From contig JARDYH010000001.1 of NCBI GenBank assembly GCA_029215795.1, forward strand, positions 14,159,501 through 14,223,500: a DNA stretch of 64,000 bases, written 5' to 3'. This stretch comes from Anniella stebbinsi. Taxonomy: Eukaryota > Chordata > Lepidosauria > Squamata > Anniellidae. Every line of letters starts with the position of its first letter. Position 1 is the stretch's first letter. Positions 1 through 11,055 of the stretch are shown in pieces. Under the pieces are notes generated by a model. It saw only the letters and a list, made by a program, of their open reading frames with translations, was not told where the DNA came from and ran no database searches. A program made the translations under genes and the position numbers.

Positions 1-201
1 CTGTTTAACTTACCATTCTTTTGATAATTGTTATCTGAGATGGACTTCCTAATAATTGATCGGCTAAGTTCCAAGACTATAGAAAAAGTTTACTAGCTTC
101 TCAGATATTCACAAAACAGGCTGATATTGTCAGTAAGACATTTCCCCCCCTCCTCTGAATGTTATTTTGAAGTGCTAAAGGGGGATGTAGAAACTTATTA
201 G

Positions 202-773
202 TGGGGCTGTGAATGGACCCCCTGATCCGATCTGGATCCTGATCTGTCAGATCCGGATCGGGCCCGATCCGACTCGTATCTGGATCTGATCCAGGTCCAT
301 CCACAGCACTCCCTCCCCCTCTCCCCTCTCCCCTCTCCCCTCTCCCTGCTTACCTGCTGCCTCCTCCGCCATTGTCCTGCTGTCCTCTTCTGTCCTCACT
401 GTGGGCTGCTGCATTTCCTGGTCGTGGCGGGTGACATTGTCACCCGCCGCGACTGGCAAATGCAGCACTCTAACCAATTAGACCGACGCATTTGCCGGTC
501 ACGACAGGTGACGTCATCACCCGCCGCAACCAGGAAATGCAGCAGCCCATAGCGAGGACGGAAGACGATGGTAGGACGACGCGGAGGAGGCAGCAGGTAA
601 GCAGGGAGAGTGGGGGATGGAAGGTGAGAGCGGGAGGGAGTGCTGTGACCAGATCTGGATCGTAGATCCGATCCAGCCCGATCCTGCCCCAATCCGATCC
701 GGATCTGGTATTGGGAGGCCAGGATCACCCAGATCCGACTCAGATTCCGGATCCGGATCCAGTCAGAGCCCTA
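202..773. mobile_element. hAT-like foldback MITE with 8-bp target duplication
   Basis: Non-autonomous DNA transposon, 572 bp. The flanks are an exact 8-bp direct repeat, cttattag at 194-201 and 774-781, as left by hAT transposases. The ends are inverted: TGGGGCTGTGAATGGA on the left, and TAGGGCTCTGACTGGA as the reverse complement of the right end. Almost the whole element folds back. The left arm (CTCCCT...TGCTTACCTGCTGCCTC, about 306-470) is matched in inverse orientation by about 485-650, with GCTGCATTTCCTGGT-type blocks in both, and the axis is near 478. The outer 90-120 bp of each arm are unusually rich in GATC/GGATCC steps. No transposase is encoded. ORFs of 60-110 aa here are chance frames. 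Confidence 0.85.
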
Positions 774-781
774 CTTATTAG

Positions 782-1800
782 TGCCACTGTTAAACTTATT
801 TGAGTCTGTTGGATTGTAGAAGAACACTTGTGTACAGCTGCAATGTGCCTAGAATTATAAGCTGTTCCTCATTTTACAAGAAAGATCTTGTTTGGTCATA
901 TGTTCTTGTTTTGGACAGAGGAAACATGCCTTCTAGAAAATATATAGTAAGCATGCAGTTGAGAACTATAATTGGTCAAGCTTTCCAACTGTATGTTATC
1001 AAACACTTGTTTCTCTTCTACCAGTTATGGTGTTACCAGTGGTTAAATAGGAATTCATAATTTCCATAACATGTCAACTGACCATGAAATAAGCAAGTAA
1101 ATGTTTAACAACTTGTCTTGTGGAGCTGCTATACTTTGAGGAAACTTTTTTTAAAAAAAGAAAAGCCTCAATTGTAATCTTTTAATACAATTGAAATAAT
1201 TGTAAAGGAGAAAAAAGTTGATGGGGACCTGAATTATATTTGACCTTTTTAATTTTAATTGTGTAGGATTTAATGAAAGCCAACATTATGTCTTTACAGG
1301 CTACAATACTCTTCATTCTTTTTAAGTAATGACCTTGTGAAATGTCACACTCTTGTATTGTGCTGTACTGAAAGAGTGCTTGATGTATTTAAACCCTTCT
1401 TTTGAAGGTCAATAATTCTATTAGACTCTTTTTGTCAAGAATATGTTGACAGAAATTAACTATGTAGCCAAAATTTAGCTGATAGTGTCACTTAAAACAG
1501 AAAAGAAAATCTAGCAAGTTGGCTGGCCTAAAGGTAAGGCTCAGCTTTAGTCATTTTTGTAATGAATGTTACAGTTTTTATTACTTTGTTATTTTTATTG
1601 GATATAATTTCAATATAGCAATGGATTTTATTCTGAGTGGTATGTTGCACCTTTTTAATGGTGATGGGTGAGCAATAAAGATTTGGAGTTGGATGTAGTT
1701 TGTAAAAAAATATCCATAATGTAATCAGTCAAGCAATTTGACTTTTGGCAAAATAGTTTTAGTTTGGCTAAGTACAAAGATGTGTCTTTCATATTTTCTC
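782..1800. other. AT-rich intron sequence, nothing recognised
   Basis: About 1 kb of AT-rich sequence between the foldback MITE and a GC-richer block. I see no gene, clear transposon end or tandem repeat. The 86-aa plus-strand frame at 800-1060 has no recognisable motif. Confidence 0.6.
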
Positions 1801-1804
1801 TCCC

Positions 1805-2216
1805 TTTAAGGAAAGGAGGCCAGCTAGATCGGGGAAAGCCCTATCTCTGAGGTTTTATTGAGTGCTGAGGAGGTGAGGCCTCCCTCTCTAGCTCCAGTTA
1901 GATTTCCTGTTATGTAGCTGCAGGCATACTCCGTCCTTGCCTTTTGCACCCATGTGAGAACTTAATTTAAATTTAAAATAAAAAAGAATAAAAAACATAT
2001 GACAGCAAGACCATGAAAACCAGTTCAGTCTTTTGCTGTCCTGATACACATGAGAATGCCCTGACCAGCAGGAACGTGGTAGAGCTGTCTCCCATTCCCT
2101 CCTCACCAGATGTGGACGGGAGCGTGCCCACCATGGCTAAGCAGGAGCCCCTGCTCACTCTGGCTCTTTGGTGGATAAAGCTTTCCACAGGCAAGGGAAC
2201 AGGGTGACAGACGAGC
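1805..2216 (-). mobile_element. GC-richer unclassified block, possibly an LTR-like fragment
   Basis: The base composition changes sharply from the flanks. On the minus strand an AATAAA lies near 1855-1860, followed by a short GC-containing stretch, which could be a poly(A) signal near an LTR or retrocopy end. Overlapping ORFs of 64-82 aa on both strands match nothing I know. This may be a piece of a retroelement; the class is a guess. Confidence 0.25.
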
Positions 2217-2402
2217 AGCAAATTTAGATTTTAATTTCTCAGAAATTGTAATTCATATAAGTAGAAAAAGGAAGGTATCACCATTCTCTGGGTTTTCCCA
2301 TTTCCATGGAAACAGCTCCAAGAGGTTTACCTGTTCAATACCCACCTATGTTATTATGGGCTTTAAAGTATTGACTGCCTTGTAGCAAATTTAGATTTTA
2401 AT
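2217..2402. repeat. 19-bp exact direct repeat flanking 148 bp
   Basis: The 19-mer agcaaatttagattttaat occurs at 2217-2235 and again at 2384-2402. The 148 bp between (2236-2383) have no recognisable class. The length fits a target-site duplication of LINE-driven insertion, but there is no poly(A) tail next to the right copy. Confidence 0.6.
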
Positions 2403-3540
2403 GGTGATGTCAGAGACATGATAGCAAGCAGATGTCTCTAGGTTAAGGGGAACTTAATCATTGTATTCATTTTCATTCAGAAATTTTCATATGCAAATAT
2501 TTTATTGAAAAATAGTAGTCTAAATTCCTACAGGCTTTGGTTACATGCCTGAGCTTCAATAGATAAATCTTAGCACAGATGGAAGGTTCTGGAGCTAAAC
2601 ATGAGTATCTTGATTCGGGAAATCAGGGAAAAGCAACAATGAAAATGTTGGGTCCCTTCCCTATGTGCACATAGCTCCCTCAGATTTAAGTGAAAGCTGC
2701 AAGAGGGCAAAGCTGTGAACAAAGCTGGCTCTGAAGTTGCAAATGGATGTTAATCACAAGGGCAATGTGTGTGCTTACTGTGATCCAGGCACTGGCTTGG
2801 AAATCTGAAATCTCTAAAGGTGATTAATGGGAATAAAAGAATAAATAACCTTCCGTTACAGTCTTCTGGGTTTCAAACTGCAGGTGGCTCTCTTGATCTT
2901 CTGGTGAGCTCGCATTGATATCTCCATCTCAGATTTTAAAAACAAATTAAAAAAAACACACCTCCTCACACCCTATTATGGATGTGAATATCAGACGGAG
3001 GATAATGGATAACAGTTTGAAAAGTGGATGGCTAATCTTCAACTGGGGAATAGGGGACTGAAGCACAGCAGATAGGTATCCCAGAAGATGCACATATAAC
3101 TAGATGAATATTTAGATAGCTTGTGTTAGCTGAGAAGCTGAATGATGAACAAATTTCCTGTGTTTGTGACTTTAGGACTGTGAAATTAAGTCATCAGCGG
3201 GAATTTATTGCTACAGTTGTATTTTTCCTCAACTCTTTTTTAAATTAGACAATATTTTATTTTATTTTATTTTTAAATTGTAAATAGTTTCCTTGACAAA
3301 GTGCCTCAGCTCATAATGGGAAGATAAATTAGGATCCCAGTTGAGAATTTCTTACACTAATGGCAGTTGTACTTGTGCTATGTTTTGCCCCCTTAGTTAT
3401 TTGGAGTTCTAATTGCTTGGTCAGCCAAATAGCAATTGTGTTGCCATTGTGAATACATTTGAAGATAGTTAAAATACCATGTGAGTGTGTTTACTGGTTT
3501 ACAACTTCATAATAGTGGAATACACATTTTTGTTTGGTCA

Positions 3541-3600
3541 GTCCTGTCTGATGCATGCTTTACTTGGAAGTAAGTTCCATGGAGTTCAGTGGGACTAGCT
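3541..3600. repeat. Relic of short squamate foldback repeat
   Basis: The stretch CTTGGAAGTAAGTTCCATGG and the following GAGTTCAGTGGGACTAG resemble the interspersed repeat seen better preserved at 42456-42537 and 48011-48098 (GTAAGTCCCATT...TTCAGT...GGG). One half only. Confidence 0.45.
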
Positions 3601-4232
3601 GCGAAGGAAGTATTCAAAATATCATATCATTTTTTTCTTTGTGTTAATATTTTATCTTTAATTGTGCTAAGAGTACCAACAGCAAACGTAAATAACAGAA
3701 TTGATCCTTTAGAAATTGAATCTTCATTCTCACTGAGCTTTTTCCCCCCTTTTTTCTTTAATAAAGGGAGTATGGATTGCAAATTGACCTTAAGAATGAT
3801 AGATGTGGCTTTCCTGCAGCTGGGCTATTGTTTCAGAGATTCAGTGTATGGGCCTCCCAGGAATTGCTTGTATGTTCTCTCTTTTGTTTAAAGTTTTTGT
3901 CTGAGAAACCACTGTGTAAACACTCACTGTTCGATAGCACCTGCTTCTATTGTAGGGAGTGTGAGTCTTTTTTTTATTATTATTGAGAGAGCATCAGTAG
4001 CCATTTCATTCATCCTTATACAAAAGGTCTCCATAAGGAGCAGCATTCCACTGACGCCAAACCAAACCAATGCTTCCAGCAAGGGTGACGCTTGTAAACA
4101 TTGAGCTTGTTCTGGTTCATCTTTTGTTCAACCAACCATTGTATTAGGACCTGTGTTTCAAATTAAAACAGCCACCTTAGGTGTGTAGATTTATTCTCTT
4201 AAAAGAGCAGACTAAAGAATTCACTTCACATT

Positions 4233-4257
4233 TAGATAGATAGATAGATAGATAGAT
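4233..4257. repeat. (TAGA)n microsatellite
   Basis: Six tandem TAGA units. Confidence 0.95.
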
Positions 4258-4809
4258 TAAAATCAGCACGAGAAAGTGACTTTTTTTCAAGGTTAAATTT
4301 TAGTATTCAGTATATTACTTAAGGCAGCACCACAAGGTGCTTACCAAACTGTGAAGTCTTGTCTGGAAGTGTTTACTTTTGGACGTATTTGTTTGGGAGT
4401 GAGAGGGTAAGTGGTTCTGGAAATCTGCAGAACTACATTTATGTTTTATAGTATTAAACTTTATACAATTAGTTGAACTTGTTGGCCTAGTTCAAATGTA
4501 ACGCTAAACCACTATTTACTGCTATGTGAACAAACCTATGATACTTGCTACAAGAGAAGACTGGAAGCATCCCTTTCCGGGTTTAAACTAGTCACAGTAG
4601 GATTGGTGGTTAATTTAACCCTTGAGTTACTGAAACAAACCAAAATCAACTCGTATGATCTAATTGTGAATTGTTACAATAAACACTAGTTTAAACTAAT
4701 CACAGGTTTTTAAATGTATTTTGACACAATGGTAAACTGTGCTTAATTAAAACTTGGAAGCAAAAGCTTGCAAGAATAGGAGAAAGAGTACTCAAATAAG
4801 CGGATTTTG

Positions 4810-4870
4810 AAATAGTACTTCAGCTTTTGGATTACAGGAAACTTAAAAGTTGTACTAATGATGATCCAAA
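4810..4870 (+). repeat. Dispersed 61-bp repeat, copy 1
   Basis: It shares aaatagtacttcagctttt and the following ATT-CAGGAAACTTA ... GTTGTACTA-TGATGATCCAAA with 7820-7892, which carries a 12-bp insertion relative to this copy. The flanks of the two copies differ. Class unknown. Confidence 0.7.
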
Positions 4871-4959
4871 CAAGTTCACTCATGTAGTGCTAAACCATTT
4901 TTTTAAACTATTAATTTTAAACCAGGACATTATTTTAGCCTAATTACTGGCTGTTCTCC

Positions 4960-6475
4960 ATTTATTTATTTATTTACAATATTTATATACCGCTCCCCAT
5001 TCAAAATTTTGGAGCGGTGTACAAAAACAGAGTTAAAACACATTTAAAATAGATTTTTAAAAGAAGCAAAATGCAAAAATAACAGTAGCTGGTCATTAAG
5101 GGAAGGCTTCCTGGAACAACAACACTTTCAGGAGGCATCGAAAGGAATACAAAGTTGGCGCCTGCCTGACTTCCAGAGGCAGGGAATTTCATAGGAGCAT
5201 GGCTACCAAGCTGAAGACTGTTCCCCTGGTGGACTCCAATCGAAGGATGGGTCTATGTGGAATCACCAGGGGCATTCCCTCGGATGACCTCAGTGACCAG
5301 GCAGGTTGATAGAGGAGAAGGCGCTTTCTCACCCCCTGTACCCACCCTGTCAACCCCCTCGGCTTGCTTTTATAAGCCAGGAAGGGCAGGGATTGAGAGG
5401 GCAAATGGTTGGTCACATTGCTGCAAGCACCTTGTCCTCCTCATCAGGCTGCAATAACTGGAACTGATCCCACTGCAAAAAGGTCACAGTGGGTCCTTGA
5501 CGGGGCCAGGGCCCCATTTGCTAGGGAAGGTGTTAACAGCCCCTGGACCCCACCCAGAAGAGCTCCTCTGGATGGCTACTCGAGGACACAATGGAGGCAG
5601 CAAAATAAGCCTTCTTTGCTGCCCGCACTGCCACGCAATAGGCACGATTATACACTCTAGAGCATGCTCAGTCATCTTCACTTCGAGTCTTACACCTTTT
5701 GCACTCTAGCTGATGTCCAGCCTGTTTCATTGACCACAGCTCTCTAGTATACCAAGGAGCAGAGCGGGCTCTACAGGGCTGGAGAGGACACTCAGGTGCA
5801 ATCAAGTTGATGGCCCTTCACATCTCACTGAGGGTAGGGTCTCAGACCAGCTCTCTCCAATGGAAAATCCCCAAGAACAATCAGGAATTTGTTGGATTCC
5901 ATCAGTCTTCTGGGACGGACCATCCGAATGGGTCCCCCACCCTTGCGGGAGGGAAGTAGCACTGTGAGTTCAAATCTCATCAGGAAATGGTCCGACATGA
6001 CAATGGGGTTACTTGGAGCCCCCTAATCTTCAGACTACCCATCTCACAGCTTGGAGCAAAAAACAAATCAAGGATATGCCCTGCTTCATGTGTTGGGCCA
6101 ATTACAAACTAAGACAGCCCCATGGTTGTCATAGGGGCCATGAAGTCCCGAGCTGGAGCTCCGAAGATGGCCTCAGTGTGGAAGTTGAAGTCACCCAGAA
6201 CCATCATCCTGGGTTCCTCCAACACCACACTCGAGACCATGCCTGCCAGCTCGGTCAGGGAGAATGCTGGACAGCAGGCTGGGTGATACACCAGCAGCAT
6301 TCCCAAACTGTCTTGATGGACCAACACCAAGTGCAACCCCTCAAGGTCTGCTCCAAGGTGAAGTGGTTTCCTGGTGATAGAGATGAAAGATCTATGAATC
6401 ACAGCGACTCCCTCCCCCAATCTATGTTGGTGCTGCACTGAGTACCAGGGTGGGCAGAGCTGGGTTAGATCCATG
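4960..6475 (-). mobile_element. Internally deleted L2-like LINE, antisense to the gene
   Basis: Read on the minus strand: first an APE-type endonuclease segment (about 6475-5840), then the spacer between endonuclease and reverse transcriptase (about 5690-5484). Next, with no reverse transcriptase, comes a C-terminal and 3' UTR portion ending in GAGCGGTATATAAATATTG and an (AAAT)n tail at 4963-4978. That tail style is typical of squamate L2-clade LINEs. The missing catalytic core between spacer and C-terminus points to an internal deletion of roughly the RT domain. Stops and frameshifts are present through 5840-4990, so it is dead. Confidence 0.75.
6109..6474 (-). pseudogene. LINE ORF2 endonuclease fragment (L2-like)
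   Basis: A 121-codon open stretch with the pattern of a LINE APE endonuclease. Near its start it reads GEGVAVIHRSF, then ITRKPLHLGADLEGLHLVL, and near residues 90-97 it has VLGDFNFH. GDFN-H is the conserved catalytic/DNA-binding signature of these endonucleases. It is partial at both ends: the first half of the domain and the whole RT are missing. The overlapping 142-aa plus-strand frame at 6013-6441 is its shadow. Confidence 0.75.
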
Positions 6476-6486
6476 AGGCTTAAACT

Positions 6487-6860
6487 TTGACCCTTTCCCT
6501 ATGTTCACTTGCTGGCATAGATGTCACTGTCTTTACAGTTGCTTACACTCCAGTTAATGTGTACAGGTTTCCACTCATATGGTTGCTTCCACCAGTATGG
6601 TTACAGGATGTACAGATGATGCCTGGTCATTGGAAAAGTTCATTCACTTCTGTGTTTTATAAATATGCTGTTGGGAGCAGCTGCATGGGTGGAACCACAT
6701 CCACATTTCCAGATTGCTGTGAACAACTGTGCAGGCTGTGGCCATGGCAGATGTGCCAGGAAGAGAACAAGTCAAGGAAGATTCGCTCTTTGGTGTGTTA
6801 TGAGGTAGGGACTTCTTTCTGAGCAAATAAATAAATAAATAAATAAACAAGACTTATTGT
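6487..6860. other. Unclassified segment ending in (AAAT)n
   Basis: Plus-strand sequence ending in a run of AAAT units at about 6825-6846. It may be another LINE or SINE tail, but the body is not recognised. The 111-aa ORF has no known motif. Confidence 0.35.
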
Positions 6861-7819
6861 GTGTGCAATACCTTTATATATTCTAAATTGCCTATATGGA
6901 TTGTGACTATCATTAGAATTAAAGGGTTAGAGTACCTTGCCTTGAGAATATCATGAACTGTCTTTGAAACAAAAACTGGCCCTCCAGGACTGGCCTTGTC
7001 TAACGCTAGAGAGAAGGAGAACGAGACTAGAACAAAAGCACGGTTATTAAATGAATTCATCTAATGCACTTGAGATTTCTCTGCCCAGTGTTAGTTCATC
7101 CTAACCATCTTCTGATATTCGTGGAGAATTAATTTGTGAGTTATCCAGGCCAGGTGGGAATGTTATGTTAGTTACTAAGAAACACTCTCTGTTTAATATT
7201 CTCCATGTTAAAATTAAGTAGTGGCAGAGGTGAGAGGGAATGAGTGAGTTTGGGATTTACAATCACAGAAAAGGCGCCTCAGTATAACAGTGAGCACTAT
7301 ATTTTTCTCAACATTGTTGGTCTCAAAGGTGCCCATTAAACAGAATAAGGATTGCTGCTTCTCAGAACTTGTCAGATCCAGGGCATACAACCTGCATGTA
7401 CAATTGAGGCACTAAGGACACTGGTCTGCCTTTGTGATAACCTTGTTTATACATTTAGAGAACATATTGACTACTGTATGCATTATTTCTACAGCAGAAC
7501 CAGAGCTTTACTTGTAAAGATTTTGTAAGAAATACACAGGAGGAAGGAAGAGACTTTGGATTCTAAAATGTCTAATTCAGTCACAGTGATACAGTGCTCA
7601 AATGAACTGTGGCAAATTTAATGAGCAATCGAGGACAGAGACACATGTACTGGACACACTGGGGAAAGAGATTACGTGTACAGGAACTAATTAGCATGAA
7701 ATATGAATACATTCGTATAAGTAGTCTTGATCTATGGGCCTCCTATATTATAGGAAATGATTTTTGAATGAGTTTAATGAAAAGAAATTCTGAACTTTGG
7801 AGTGTTTTAGAGAATTTTA

Positions 7820-7892
7820 AAATAGTACTTCAGCTTTTAGATTCCAGGAAACTTATATGTTGTGGAGAAAGTTGTACTAGTGATGATCCAAA
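7820..7892 (+). repeat. Dispersed repeat, copy 2 (direct orientation)
   Basis: Second copy of the segment at 4810-4870, 3 kb downstream in the same orientation, with an internal 12-bp length difference. No transposon ends can be seen. Confidence 0.7.
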
Positions 7893-8459
7893 TTAAAGAT
7901 CAAACAGAAAGAGCTCTTTTTATAAAACAATAAAATATACTTACGTGGACTCCAGCAATTTTAACTAATAAACATTAAAGTCAGAGTTGCATCCCAGTTT
8001 ACTTATGTTTTGCACCAAATATCAGATAATTATCATAGATGTAGAGAAAAGTATACTACTGAAACCTGTTACTATTTAGACCATTTCCTTTCCTCTTCAG
8101 TTTTTCATCCTTCCAATCTAAGGATTATCAACAAAAAAAATTAGGCAGCTGTGTTGGTCCATTAGAAAAAAAGCTGAAAAGCCACAATAGGATAATAATT
8201 CTATTATGACAAACTAAAATGTCACAAATGAATTTTATGGTAATCCATTACTTCATAGGTAAAATTATATTTGTTAAGAAGCAGTTGGGGATGTTAGCAT
8301 GCAGACCTGCTAGTATGGAATTGTGCTGACACACAAAATAAGATCAGAATCCGTAAGGGCACCATCTTCATTTTCTGTGAATGCCTCTGAGTGATATGAT
8401 GGGGCTTATAGACATTCTTAGGAAATGAAGACTTGAGATAGAGGATGAGGGGGGATAGA

Positions 8460-8478
8460 TGTGTGTGTGTGTGTGTGA
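8460..8478. repeat. (GT)n microsatellite
   Basis: About nine GT units followed by GA-rich sequence. Confidence 0.9.
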
Positions 8479-10974
8479 TGTGTGCAAGAGAGAGATTGAG
8501 AGAGATTACATTTATGGGTGGTGATCCAGAGTGAGTGAGAAAAAGATGGAGGCAATGAGTTGGCTGGTAGAAGAGGTGGGGAGAGAAAAAGTTTGCCTTT
8601 TATGAAAGAGATTTTTGTTGGGGATTCAAGGGAATGGTTTAGTGTGTTCTGGCTCAGACCCTGTGTATGCCTTATACACAGTTCTTTTGGTAGGTTTCTT
8701 GTCCTTTGTGACGACCTATGCATCCCATGGCAAACGTTTTGTATTGGTGCCCATGATAGTTTCTCAACCTGCCAAATGTGCTTAAAAATAGCCTACTGTG
8801 TCATGCAAATATGGCCTCAAAGAGAACACAATTTTGCAGATCTGAAATAATGAACAGTTTGGGTGTCAATATTTGAAAAACATATAGGAGCACCCTTTTG
8901 GTACTGGATGATATGAATGAGGATATTAGTTATCGATTTATCTTTTTTTGTTTTGAGATGCTATAAATTACTTGTGGGATATAGGTGGATATGAATCTAA
9001 AATACAATTCTAAATCACAATTCAGTGTAGATATAGTGCAGCCATTTGGGTTTCTTCAACTGTATCACTAAGCACTAATCTATTTCAATTGAAATCTGTT
9101 GTGGCTTTTTTTTTTTTGGACAATAGTATGTAAACCCATGTGAGGGATTAAATATGAATAATTAAAGACAATTTAGATTCTAAATGCGTGAGGAAATAAA
9201 TGATCCTGGGATTTGAACAAATTAATAATGTTGAGACATTGCTGAAAACTGATAATCCTAGTGAAATAAATGGGTTTGCTTTTCTTACTTTTTTTAAAAC
9301 TAATAATCTGTATATATTTTCATATGTGTAAATGGCCTTTCTGTTACTTTTTTCTTCCTCATTCATAGGCAATAATAGAAACTTCTGGAAAATCATAATA
9401 CCTCTAATCAGTCTAACTTTATGTTCCCATTCCACATCATATCAGAGCGAGAATTAACTTTCAGAATACTAATTTTGGAATTGGCCAAAACCGACAGCAA
9501 AACTGAATAAAAGACAGTTGGCAGGCAGCTTCCAGTGCCTAAAAGTACGCTGATTAGACAATTTGAGATAATATGATGGCATTTGTTTCTTATGAAACTG
9601 CTTCAGCCTGTGCAACAAATGATTAAGCACAAGAAAGCTATTCATAAGATGCCCGTCATAACTATAGTAATCTTTTGTATGCAGTTGTTAGATTTTTTTT
9701 TTCAGTCATTTAACTAAAACTGGTTTTGATCATCCATTAGTGAAGCACGGGATACAATGAATAATTTAGTGATTTATTACTTCTCACATTGCCTAATTTT
9801 ATATATGTAATGTAGCCATAGCATTGAGGCTCCTGTGCCTGCATTAAAACATCCACTGTGTATTGCCTCTGTACTTCTTTTAAACAAAAGTAGCAGTTTG
9901 CCAATGAATGAATACTACAAGCAGTATATTTATATTATATCATTCTGAAACTGTTTCTACGCATGGTATATATTTCTCATGTTCACTTTTCTATGAAGTT
10001 ATGAAGCTGAACTCTGCTTAGTGAAGTTTTATCTATGAAGTCTCCCCCCCCTGCTTTTTATGAGAACAAGAACTCACACTAGAGCCTATCTAAAGAAATC
10101 GTGTAGTATTAATTTATTTTATTTGTGGCATTTATATATAGCTGAGTATAGTAAACTCTCTCAGCGATTCACAGTATTAAGTATGGAGGGTAAAATGACC
10201 AATCTTACAAATATCTAAATGGTGATCGTTAGCAAAATACCAGATAAAATGGAGAAGAACCAGCAAGTGACTGGTGTTTTTTAAGGGTCTAAAATAGCTT
10301 GTATCCTAAGATTTTAATCACATCTGCAGTGCTACAAGTGGTAAGATCAGGCATATCACTTCAAAATTTAGCTTCCTTTGTTTGAGAATCATTGCATGCT
10401 TACGGTATCTTTGTGATGAGGTTTTATTCAGTAGTTAAAAACAGCATAGTGGAAACAAATTTCTGTAGTATGCAGCAAAGCTGCTAATTTTACAACAGAT
10501 TACAAAAGCTGCAGCACAGATCCCTACAGATTTCAGGGTACTTCTAACCTGTTAACTCCAGCTCAGATTTCTCTGATTATGTCTTTTTTGTAACCTCTTC
10601 CCTCAAAGTCAAACTGCTACTGTTTTGCTTCTCTGAAAGTATTACCTTGTAGAGGCTGGGGAAAGAGATTTACCAGCCATCAAGGAATATTAATACTTCA
10701 TTAAATACCGCCACTCATTAGTTGTCTATTCACATTAACCCGAGTTCCAGAGATGATTCAGTGCTAAACCTTTTAAAATCAGGAGTTATTTCCAAAAGAA
10801 ATGGCATAAATATAAGAAGCAATGGATAGATTTTGAATTTGGAAACCCTTTATTACTTTTTGTGTGTTTATTGCTTTTTTGTGTATGGCTAGTCAAGGAG
10901 TGAATGCATTACAATCACAATGTATTGTATTGCATACTTTGAAAATAAAAACAGTCTCATCAAGCCTTTTATCA

Positions 10975-11055
10975 GCAGTATTTATATACCATTTCAGTTG
11001 AAACATTACCCCAAATGGTTTACAAAAGAATAAAAACAATCACACACACACGCAA
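10975..11055 (-). mobile_element. L2-like LINE 3' end fragment
   Basis: TATTTATATACCATTTCAG... CAAATGGTTTACAAAAGAAT matches the antisense form of the common LINE 3' end (GTAAACC...GGTATATAAATA). A (CA)n patch follows. Confidence 0.55.

Larger units (their letters stand above)
2403..4809. other. AT-rich intron, mostly unremarkable
   Basis: It contains a relic of a short foldback repeat at 3541-3600, a (TTTTA)n-like patch near 3255-3272 and a (TAGA)n microsatellite at 4233-4257. The 100-aa frame at 3589-3891 has no known motif and looks like chance. Confidence 0.6.
6861..10974. other. AT-rich intron, no gene seen
   Basis: Apart from the dispersed repeat at 7820-7892, a (GT)n run at about 8460-8478 and a possible LINE tail relic near 10110-10170, I see no feature. 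Frames of 68-101 aa here lack recognisable motifs. Confidence 0.55.

Noticed and set aside
6013..6441. 142-aa plus-strand ORF
   Set aside because: Opposite-strand shadow of the LINE endonuclease fragment at 6109-6474.
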